From contig MU657889.1 in NCBI GenBank assembly GCA_026770575.1, forward strand, positions 1-20,742: a DNA stretch of 20,742 nucleotides, given 5' to 3'. Positions 9,303-16,970 of the stretch are shown piece after piece. Below the pieces are notes generated by a model. That model worked only from the letters and a program-made list of their open reading frames with translations. It searched no databases and was not told the DNA's origin. Each line of letters starts with the position of its first letter. The stretch's first letter is position 1. This stretch comes from Pelagophyceae sp. CCMP2097. Taxonomy: Eukaryota; Sar; Pelagophyceae. The position numbers and the translations under genes are program-made.

Positions 9303-9913
9303 GTTTAAAATAATCGCTAAACAACGTTTTCAGAACGGTTACCAGTTTCCAATTTTTCGACCTTATTCGATGCAAGGATTGCAAGTGCAAGACCGTTGCA
9401 TTGAAGTTCAAACTCGCTACAATTGTAGTGCACAGGCCGAAGGTAGCTTTGGGGACCTCGTTCGTCGGACGGGGAAAGCTTACGCGACGCGTGTCGTGCG
9501 GACGGGGGGCGGTTTCTTTGGACTCTTAGAGCTTCATCGCTTGGGGGGGCGAGGCTTATCCGAAAGAAACCTTAGGGTCCAAAGGAACCCGCGTCGTTCG
9601 CGCGGTGTGGTGCCTTCAAAAATGGGCGTCTGTTCTCAAAAAGGATATGTAAAAGCTGGCTGAACCGTCGGCGCGCGGTGTGTTTCGCGACGGCCCCGTG
9701 CGCGCCGAGTCGGATCACGACAAGCGGCGCGACGGCGAGATGCTTGCGACTCAACCTTATCTTGCTCACAGCTCTCCTTGTCTCAATAAGAACGATTTGA
9801 TTCTGACTCAGGCTGTACAGTAAACACACACCGGATGTCATATGACGGGCATGCGGAGGCATGAAAGTTCAAGTTTTATAATGAGTTTTCGATAGCGATC
9901 TAAGCTGGTAGTG
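9303..9913. mobile_element. CACTA-type non-autonomous element, copy 2 (left end missing)
   Basis: This copy aligns along its length with 4252-4828, with a roughly 30-nt insertion near 9476-9506. Its right end, CGATCTAAGCTGGTAGTG, is the same terminus as copy 1. The first 19 nt including CACTA are absent; homology begins at GTTTAAAATAATCGCTAAAC. The element therefore looks truncated or diverged at its left end. The direct orientation and 4.5-kb spacing mimic a pair of LTRs, but the inverted termini of copy 1 argue for a DNA transposon. Confidence 0.7.
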
Positions 9914-10080
9914 GCCCGAAACGGGAGAACCCCTCTCCAAGTCTCCCTCATAATAAGCATCCGTCGTTCTTGTGACTGCATGCGCTTGCTGGGCCTTACC
10001 TGGTGGGGCTGTACACCTTTTCTGCGGAAACCCTTCAGAGCTTCCCTTGACACTGTTCGTGTCAACCTCTATGGAGTGCA
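9914..10080. other. Spacer
   Basis: No gene is supported here, only short chance frames. It separates the CACTA-type copy 2 from the fold-back repeat that begins at 10081. Confidence 0.4.
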
Positions 10081-10675
10081 TACAAGATGGTTTCGCCAAG
10101 AAAGTCAAGTATTTTTTGGGCAAATTTGAGACGGTCTTTCGAGGTACAGTTACCGGGGTCGCATGTAGCGCGCCGAGACGCCTCCAGCCGTGCCGGGTGA
10201 ACTTTCCTACGTCTTATATGGGCTGAGAAAATCGATTTGGCGACTTTGGCGAGGGCCGTTACCACCCAAGGAGACCTCGGATTTTCGTTCACCCGGCGCC
10301 GATGGCCGCGTACGGCCGTGTGTAAGAAGGCTACGTCGAGCAACCACCGAAATACCTGACCCAAAAAGCCCGGGACTGTCACCAAAAAGCTACAGTTGGC
10401 CCATATTTTTGAAAAAATGGGCCGTTTCTTCTCTCTTTTTAAGAAAAGTGACCGTTTTTTTTGAAACTATGTGGTGTGTGTTTATATAAAAAGGGTGTCT
10501 ATATCTTTCGATCGCTGTAACTTTTGCAAAAGACACTCTTTGGTTAAAGTAGAGCTCTGGCGGACTTTTCCTTGGGGTGCGTGCGCGGCCGCCGGAAGCT
10601 CAGCCCAATGCCCACTTTAGTTTTGCCAAAAAAACGCGCAATGCAAAATCAGTTTCTTGGCGAAACCATCTTGTA
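10081..10675. repeat. Inverted repeat, 23-bp perfect core arms, 549-bp spacer
   Basis: The 23 nt at 10081-10103, beginning TACAAGATGGTTTCGCC, recur as an exact reverse complement at 10653-10675. Inward of the perfect core both arms continue with loosely similar T-rich, GGCAAA-containing sequence. The interior holds no credible protein. It does contain a hairpin around GGCCCAT/ATGGGCC (about 10398-10423) and a TATATAAAAA box-like run at 10483-10492, some 540 bp upstream of the next gene. A fold-back or MITE-like insertion is the simplest explanation. Confidence 0.6.
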
Positions 10676-11026
10676 CTAGTAATAGAAGAAGAAAACCTAT
10701 ACCCTATATATAGAGGCTTCAAGCTGACTCGCGTGGAGTCGACCGCGAAACAGAGATTAGTAACAAGGAAGACCACAAGAAAAAACGCATGTCTTTTGGC
10801 GTTGGATTCGGCGGTTTCTGAATCTTTCGGTGATGTCATCGGACAAATCGGAACCGCTTGGATCTGCTATCTGAATATCTACTGACTCAGTTCGGGTCAA
10901 CTTGCACCTCGGAACGCGCGACAAAGGAAGCACTTGAAGCCGTGCCGCTAGCCCGCAAGTGTCGTGGTGTCGTGTTTGTCGAACTCGCTCAAGATTCACC
11001 CGCTCCGCAGCGCTCCACCTCGTCCC
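10676..11026 (+). promoter_or_regulatory. Upstream region of delta-CA gene B
   Basis: No gene is supported in this 350-bp stretch, which must hold the proximal promoter and 5' UTR of gene B. Base composition shifts from AT-rich to GC-rich around 10900. Apart from the TATATAAAAA run further upstream at 10483 I see no canonical core element. Confidence 0.3.
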
Positions 11027-12320
11027 ATGGCGCGCCTTCTCCAGATCGCCGTCGTCACCTGCGCCGCGTCCGCGGCCGCGGCTGCCTGCGCCGACGATCC
11101 GGCTTGGTACAAAACCAAACTCTTCAAGACGTGCGACTGGGTGCGGCTCGGCGTCCTGCCGCCCGGTCCCGAAGCGATCGCGGGTTTCCAGGGCCTATAG
11201 CGGCCTCTATAGCGTCGTCTCGCCGCCGCGCCGTGCGATTGCACCGCCGCTATAGGTTGCGAAAAATCCGGAGAAGCGGTGCGACAAGAAGGGCTTCCTC
11301 ATCACCGACCTGGACGGCGCCAAGATCGCGGCGAACGACGCATGCACCATCGCCTGCGGCACGCAAGCAGCCGGCGCCCCAGAACGATGAGCGCAAACGA
11401 AGGAATCTCTGAAGACCGACCTCGGAGAGGCCCGCGCATGGGGTATATGCCGGCCCTCTCCCGCGATTGCCTTTGGCGCGACCACCCCGGACCGAAACTC
11501 CTCGCGCGCAGGTGCACGGACCTGCTCTGCACCGACGCGGAGTCGCAGTCGCCGCGCGACGTCACGGCGGGATCCGTCGGCCTCAAGAAGACTAAGGCCG
11601 AGCCGCTGAGCTCCGTGAACAAGCTCGCCCAGGTCAACACGCACTACCACGAGGGCGCGGAGCACTTCTCCGGGGGTGAGCCACATCCGAGTTCAAGAAG
11701 GCAGTCGGTGCTCTGCCGACGAGAGTAACTGACCCCGATTCGCGACGGCCCCCTCGCGGAGCCCACCGTTCCTAGGCGAGTACGACACGCCGGGCGACAA
11801 CGCCGGCGGCTACTACTGCGACTCGCTCTCCGCGACGGCGACTCCGGCCCAGCTCGAGATGTATGAGTTCGAGCACTGCCGCAACACAAAGGTCGGCGGC
11901 ACGTACGAGCTCCACTGGGTCTACTCGTCGGGCGGCTCGGACATCAGCGACGGCCTCGGCGGCGCCTTCGCGCGCCAGGCCAACCCGCTCGTCGTCGTGC
12001 AGGCACAGGTCTTCCTCGTCGTGAACGACGAGGAATACGCCCGCGACGACTTGATGCACGGCTGGGTCGGGGACCTCGCGACGGACGCCGTCAAGTACCT
12101 CGGTTCGACGACGGGCACCTCGTACGACAACGAGGTCTGCTCGCCCGTCCTCATCTCATGGCACGTCGACCGATCTTGCCACATGATCGCCGCGTCGACG
12201 ATGGACGCCATGTGCCGCGACATGGCGGAGATGTACAAAATGTCTGTTGACCTCGAGCCGCACGGCTCGCGCGTCCTCGTTTCGCCGGAGAACTCCGCCG
12301 TCGACGTCTGCGGCCTCTAA
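11027..12320 (+). CDS. Secreted delta-class carbonic anhydrase-like protein B (4 exons)
   Basis: Exons are 11027-11140, 11256-11362, 11512-11675 and 11776-12320, giving 309 aa. Exons 1, 3 and 4 equal gene A in length (114, 164 and 545 nt), and all three introns share position and phase. Residues 1-20 are a signal peptide. Residues about 21-75 are the Cys-rich ShK-like module (KTCDWV, KRCDKKGF, ACTIACGTC). The delta-CA signatures follow: NTHYHEGAEHFS at 116-127, ELHWVYSSGG at 173-182, STTGTSYDNEVC at 239-250 and SWHVDRSCH at 256-264. Relative to A, the second histidine of HWVH is tyrosine. Intron 2 (11363-11511) again has a GC-AG boundary. Exon 4 has stretches of more than 40 identical nucleotides with A, while introns 1 and 3 are diverged, which suggests conserved function or gene conversion. 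Predicted role: extracellular or endomembrane CO2/bicarbonate interconversion. Confidence 0.88.
11195..11255 (+). promoter_or_regulatory. Inverted repeat ending at the 3' splice site of intron 1, gene B
   Basis: CTATAGCGG at 11195-11203 pairs perfectly with CCGCTATAG at 11247-11255, whose last two bases are the intron's terminal AG. A second CTATAGCG (11207-11214) competes for the same partner. The acceptor could thus lie in a stem in the pre-mRNA. Gene A intron 1 lacks this pairing. An effect on splicing is inference only. Confidence 0.5.
11363..11511 (+). other. GC-AG intron of delta-CA gene B
   Basis: The exon ends GGCAC, the intron begins GCAAGC and ends GCGCGCAG. It has the same boundary and phase 2 as intron 2 of gene A, so the unusual donor predates the duplication. 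Confidence 0.8.
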
Positions 12321-12955
12321 ACGAGCTGACGAGGCGGCCACCAAGCGCCCCGCCGACGAAGTGCTCCGTCGGCGAGAACGCCCCGCCGCCGACCGCCGCA
12401 ACATCGCCGCGGAGATCGCGCCACACTGGCGCGGGCCGCCACCCACGATGCAGCGGACGGCCTGAAAAGGCCATACATATGGATATGCATATATTTAAGT
12501 CTGCCAAGCCGCGTGTCGCTGCTATGGGAGCGTGCCGTTCCGTGGTGCACAGTGCAGCGCCGCCTGTCCCGTTGTGACAACTGTGTTGTGACCACAGGAC
12601 CACAGTGGAATCTCCGCAATGAACAGCGATAGGCCGCAACGTGTCCCGTCGTCGGGCCACGTGGCCGTATTTTCAAAAAAAGTTCGTTGGCACTTCTCCA
12701 ACGGACAATTGCTTGACAATTGCCCGGACCCGAGCCCCGTGCGAGCGCACAGCTGTTTCGTGGGCGGAATTTGCCAAAAGCGTTTTCCGTAAAAAGCAAC
12801 CAACTTCGAGGCTGCAGCACGCGTCCCACCCACAGCAAATCGGAGGTCGCTAGTGTGTTAGAGCGGGCCCGCGGGCATCGCTTGGGGGTGGCTTAAAAGA
12901 TTTTCAAGGGGCGAGTCTCGTTGGTGAGATGTGCCTCAGAATTCCATTCTTTTGC
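12321..12955. other. 3' flank of delta-CA gene B and spacer
   Basis: No gene is supported. A GC-rich stretch to about 12465 gives a chance frame in the same orientation. It is followed by an AT-rich palindromic run (CATATGGATATGCATATA, about 12476-12493) that may mark the transcript end. The rest shows only short overlapping frames. Confidence 0.45.
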
Positions 12956-13078
12956 TCGTAGCTCGTCAGCGCGGGCAGATGGATAGCATCCGTTTAGGCC
13001 AAGATGGTAGCTCTCGTCCATACCTACATAACTGCCTATAACGGATGCTATCCATCTACCCGCGCTGACGAGCTACGA
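12956..13078. repeat. Long near-perfect hairpin (39-bp arms)
   Basis: The arm at 12956-12994 and the arm at 13040-13078 are reverse complements over 39 bp with a single mismatch (C/T at one position near the middle). The loop is 45 nt, and another 5 bp of pairing (TAGGC/GCCTA) follows a one-base bulge. This stands in sequence without coding potential. It could be a small fold-back transposon or a hairpin RNA precursor. I see no clear flanking target duplication. Confidence 0.8.
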
Positions 13079-13325
13079 TGTTCGAGACGCTTCGAATTTT
13101 GTATAGAAAGTTTCCAATGAGAAAACCCGCTTAAGACGGAAGTCTCCACAACTTTAGAATTCCCACCAGGGGGGCTTGATGCCTCGCGCCGCGCAGCCAC
13201 GCCTCGGTGACCCCCCCCCATCGAGAGTACGACGATGAGCTAAGACGTGCAATTAAGACATTAACTCTGGCGGCGTCGGCCGCAGGTGCCTTCTCCCGGT
13301 ACTCAAGTCGTCGCGCCGTGTCGGC

Positions 13326-13753
13326 TCATGTGCGCTTCGGCGCCTTGCGCGCGCGCATGGAACGCCTGGCTGGCGCGACGGACGGCACCTCGGCATCGCG
13401 CGGAGCCTCGCCAGGGTGCGGCGGCGCCTTGCTGGCGGGCCCCACCTTTCTGCGCTTCTGGCGCTGCACGTCGGACGGCGCCGCTGAGGCAGCGCCGGTT
13501 AGCAGCGTCTCGGCGCCGCGCGTGGTGAGCGGCGCGACGGGCGCCCCCTCAATCGTGGGCTCGACCGTCGTGTCGCCTGCGCTCGTGGGCTCCGGCGTCG
13601 TGTCGTCTGCGGCGGCGGCCGCGGCGGCGCCGTCGTCCACGTCGGACGGCGCCGCCGAGGCAGCACCGGCGCCGCGCGCGGCGCGCGGTCCGACGCTTTG
13701 GCATCCATCGCGGCGGCGAGATTCGCCACCATCACGAGAGCTAAGAGCATCAT
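13326..13753 (-). CDS. Doubtful low-complexity secreted protein frame
   Basis: Two minus-strand frames compete. One starts at an ATG at 13753 and reads MMLLALVMVANLAAAMDAKA, which looks like a signal peptide, then becomes Arg/Pro-rich like chance sequence. The other (13640-13326) is Ala/Thr/Pro/Ser-rich (TTPEPTSAGDTTVEPTIEGA) with a basic stretch QRQKRRK and ends in a stop at 13326. They could be one gene joined by a short intron (for example GTCCGACG...GCCGCAG) or broken by an indel. A repeated GCTGCCTC(A/G)GCGGCGCCG block inside adds to the low complexity. The plus strand also has a long frame (13207-13791). I cannot settle this from sequence alone. Confidence 0.25.
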
Positions 13754-13971
13754 TGGGCGCGCATCGGCGCCGCGCCGTCGATCAAATTTGAATCGGCGGC
13801 CTCTCACCCTTAATCTGATCAAACAAAAATTGCTCGAAATCCGGATTTTGGGGGCTTTGAAACAGCTGTGGCGACGGCGCCGCGGCGGAGGCAAGCTAAA
13901 TTGGCATTAGTATTGGGCGCGTCCCGGCGAGTCCCGCGTCTTATGTGGCACTCGCGCGTGCGTCTTTGCGG

Positions 13972-16696
13972 CTAGCGGAAGGCGGCGGCGGCGTTTGCGT
14001 GCGTCAGCGCGGCGAGGGGCGCGCGCGGCGACTTTTCCGAGGGCGCGGGCGGCGGGAGGGTCGTGTCGAGGCGGACGACGCCGTGGCCGACGTATTGGCC
14101 GTCGTGCTCGCCCATCTCCATCTCCATGCCGCCCTCAAAGTCGTCGGCGCCGAGGGCGTGCTCTTGTAAACGCGCGAGCAGCTCGTCCTTCTTGCCCCCG
14201 ACCTTGAGGCCGCGAAAGCGCAGCGCCTCTTTCAGCTGCGGCACCGTCATGTCCGCCCACGCCTTGGCCGCCGGCGCCCCGTCGTCGGTTGCGGCGGCGG
14301 GCGCCGCGGCGGCCACGACCTTGCGCGGCGGCGGCTTGGGCAGCGGCGCCTCTTCCTCCTCTTCGTCCTCGGCGTCGTCCTGCTCGTTCCACTCGTCGTC
14401 GTCGTCCTCGCAGTCGTTATCGTCGTCCCTCGTGGCGCGCGGCCGCGGCTTGGCGTACGTCAGCGCCTCGGGCGGCCCGTGCGCGCTCGGCGGCCGCTTC
14501 GTTGCCGCGGCGACGGTGCGGCTCGGCACGGTAGCCTTGACGGACCGCTTGCGCGCCGCGGCGAGTTTGGCGAGGCGCAGCTTCGCGGCGACGAGTTCCT
14601 TCTGGAACCACTGGAGCGCACCGGCGCCGTCCGCATAGGGCACCGCCACGCGCGAATCGGCGCCGGCGCCGGTGACGAGGAGCCGCCGGACGATGGCGTC
14701 GACGTGCCGCTCCAGGCGCGCGCCCACGACGTCGGCGCCCGCGGCGTCCGCCGGCCGCGGCGCGCGGCGCTCGACGACCGCCGCCGCGCGAGAAGCCTTG
14801 GCCGCGCCGGCCTCTGCGCGCCGCTGCAGCGCCGCCTTTTCCAGCGCGTGCGCATCCTTGAGCTTGGACAGTTCCGCCGCCGCGCGCTGATTCGAACGCT
14901 GCGCGCGCACGTGCGCCATATTCGCCGCCGCGCGGTCCTGCTGCCGCGCCTGTTTTCACTTGTCACCGCGCGGTCGGCGACGCGAGGCGACGCACCGCCG
15001 TCTCGCCGCGCAGCTTCTTCTCGAGCTCGACGCGCTTCGCCAGCGCGTTCCTCGTCGTGATCCTAGTGCGGTCCGGCGTCGCGGCGGTCGAGCGTCGCGG
15101 TGTGAAGACGAGGTGGGCATCGGACCTGAGGCGCTCAGCCTCGTCCTCGGCGGCCTTGCGGAGTGCCTCGAGGCGCCTTGTCTCCTTGCGAGCGCCGTCG
15201 AGCTCCCTTGACTTGGTGTCGAGCGCGGCCTTGCGCAGGCGCAGCGACTCTTTCAGCGCATCGAGGCTGCGCTTGGCCGCGGGGTTGGACGCCGCCGCCT
15301 CGAGCTCCGCGGCCGCACGATCGCGGGCGCGCTCCAGGCCAAACACCTCGGCCTCGAGCGACTCGACGGCGAGGACGTACTGCGCCCGCAGCGCCGCGAT
15401 GGACCGCTCCTACACAACATTTGGGGCGCCGACTGAAGACGGACCACCACGCACCTCGGCCTCGGCGAGGGAAACGATCTCGGCTTCGTCGTCGTTCAGC
15501 GTCGGCGTCGGTGGCGTCGGCGGCGCGGCGTCGCCGTCGTTGCCAAAGTCGTCGTCGATTGGCGCGTCGTCGTCCATTTGGGCGTCGTCGTCTTCCCAGC
15601 GCTGCGACTCGTCGGCCCGGGGCGCGCCGGGCCCGTCGAGGGTCCTGCGGAGTTCGAGCTTGAGCGCGGCGACCTCGAGCTTGAGCGCGGCGATTTCGCC
15701 GTCGCGCTTGTCTAATTGGGCGTCGCGGTGGCGGACGTCCGTGTCGTTGACAATTTTCATTGCGCGAGAGGCGTATCTCAGCGTGTTCAACGTCTCGTCG
15801 GCGTTGCACGCCGCCGGCGAGGCGCACGCGACGAAGACGGTGCGCGCCGTGCCGCCGAGCGAGTCTCGAAGGAGTCTGGTCAGTTTGCTGTCGCGGAAGG
15901 GGACGTGACCTTCTCCGCCGTCCGAGAGGAGCGAGATGCACTGCCCGAGCGCCAGCAGGCCCTTGTTGATCTGCACGCCCTCGTGGAACCGCGCGCCCTC
16001 GGCCTGCGTCTTGGCCGCGCGCTCGCTGCCGGCCAGGTCGACGAGCACGAGCTTGCCTTGCGCGCTGCGCGCGACGACGGTCAAAGTGCACAGCGCGTGG
16101 GACCGCGAGGAAGCACCGTTCATGCGCGTCGCGCCGACGCGCCGTCGCAGCGCGCCCGCGTCGAGCCAGGCGCGGACGTCGCCCGCGGTCCGCACGGGAC
16201 GCTCCGTGAGGCCCTGCACGGAGACGCCGCCTTGCGCGTCGTCTCGCACGGGCAGCGCCGGCGCCGCGGCGTCGGCGTCGCCCGCGGGCAGGAGGTCGTA
16301 GACGCATTCGTTGTAGACTTCTACGTAGGAGAGCGACACGGTGGCGTCGCGCGCGCCGGCGTGCGCGAAGACGTCGTCGACGGCGCGGCGCACGACGTCC
16401 TGCATCGTGAAAGTCTTCCCGCTGCCCGTCTGCCCGTAGGCCATGACCGTCGCGTTGAAGCCGTCGAATACGCGGCTGACCAGCGGCTGCACCGTCGCCG
16501 CGTACGCCTCGTCGGCCGTCGAGCCTTCGCCGAGCACGTCGTCGAACGTAAAGTCCTGCGCGCGGTCGCCCTTGAAAAGGACCACGCGGCCGCGCTGCGC
16601 GTCGCGGACGCAGCGGCCGCCGGCCGAATCCTCAAGGCCGGCGCAGCCCAGGGGCCGCACGCGGACCACGACCTTGATGCGCGAAGAAGCGTCCAT
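13972..16696 (-). CDS. Kinesin with C-terminal SAP domain (3 exons)
   Basis: Reading the minus strand, exons are 16696-15455, 15409-14996 and 14949-13972, giving 877 aa. Both introns are tiny (45 and 46 nt), start GTGCGT, end TGTGTAG and AAAACAG, and are phase 0. The start is the ATG at 16696 (MDASSRIKVVVRVRPLG). Residues 1 to about 320 are a kinesin motor: P-loop GQTGSGKT at 88-95, switch I NGASSRSH at 193-200, switch II DLAGSE at 220-225. A coiled coil follows (about 325-350 and 415-600) with an acidic Asp-rich linker between. Near 725-755 is another Asp/Glu-rich run. Residues 783-816 (WADMTVPQLKEALRFRGLKV...) are a SAP domain, a helix-turn-helix fold that binds AT-rich DNA. An N-terminal motor implies plus-end-directed microtubule movement; the SAP domain suggests chromosome cargo, as in chromokinesins. 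I cannot assign the kinesin family. Confidence 0.9.
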
Positions 16697-16970
16697 CACA
16701 GAGCGGGGCTCCGGAGACGAGGCTAGAGCAAGAGGGCCGTTCCTCGAGGAGCCGTCCGACGCAGGCCGATCCCCCGGCCGCGCGGCGCTCCGGCGGGCGG
16801 CCTCGCGCGCGGGGCGGCGGTCACGGGTCGGTCCACGGATCGACTGAACCTAACTGGCAACGTGCATTTAGAAAAGTTTTAAAGGAACTTTGAATACTGA
16901 GTTGGGCGACTGTTTGACCGTGACTGGGCGCCGGGCGGGCCCTTCTTCCGGACGGACGTCAAGTTCGCGG
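16697..16970. promoter_or_regulatory. Shared divergent promoter region, 274 bp
   Basis: The start codons of the kinesin (minus) and the DDT protein (plus) are 274 bp apart and face away from each other, so both promoters and both 5' UTRs must fit here. The kinesin side is very GC-rich; an AT-rich pocket (GCATTTAGAAAAGTTTTAAAGG) lies near 16864-16885. There is no canonical TATA box. Co-regulation is inference from the arrangement. Confidence 0.55.

Noticed and set aside
4252..9913. LTR retrotransposon with LTRs at 4252-4828 and 9303-9913
   Set aside because: No gag, integrase or reverse transcriptase is visible between the copies, and copy 1 has CACTA/TAGTG inverted termini typical of a DNA element.
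12247..12465. Charged plus-strand frame overlapping the end of delta-CA gene B
   Set aside because: It is out of register with gene B and has no motif; most likely 3' UTR.
13207..13791. 194-codon plus-strand Ala/Ser/Gly-rich frame
   Set aside because: Low-complexity composition with no domain; the opposite strand has an equally long competing frame with a better start (signal peptide), so neither is certain.
15716..16726. 336-codon plus-strand frame opposite the kinesin motor
   Set aside because: It lies antisense to an unambiguous kinesin motor and has no domain of its own.
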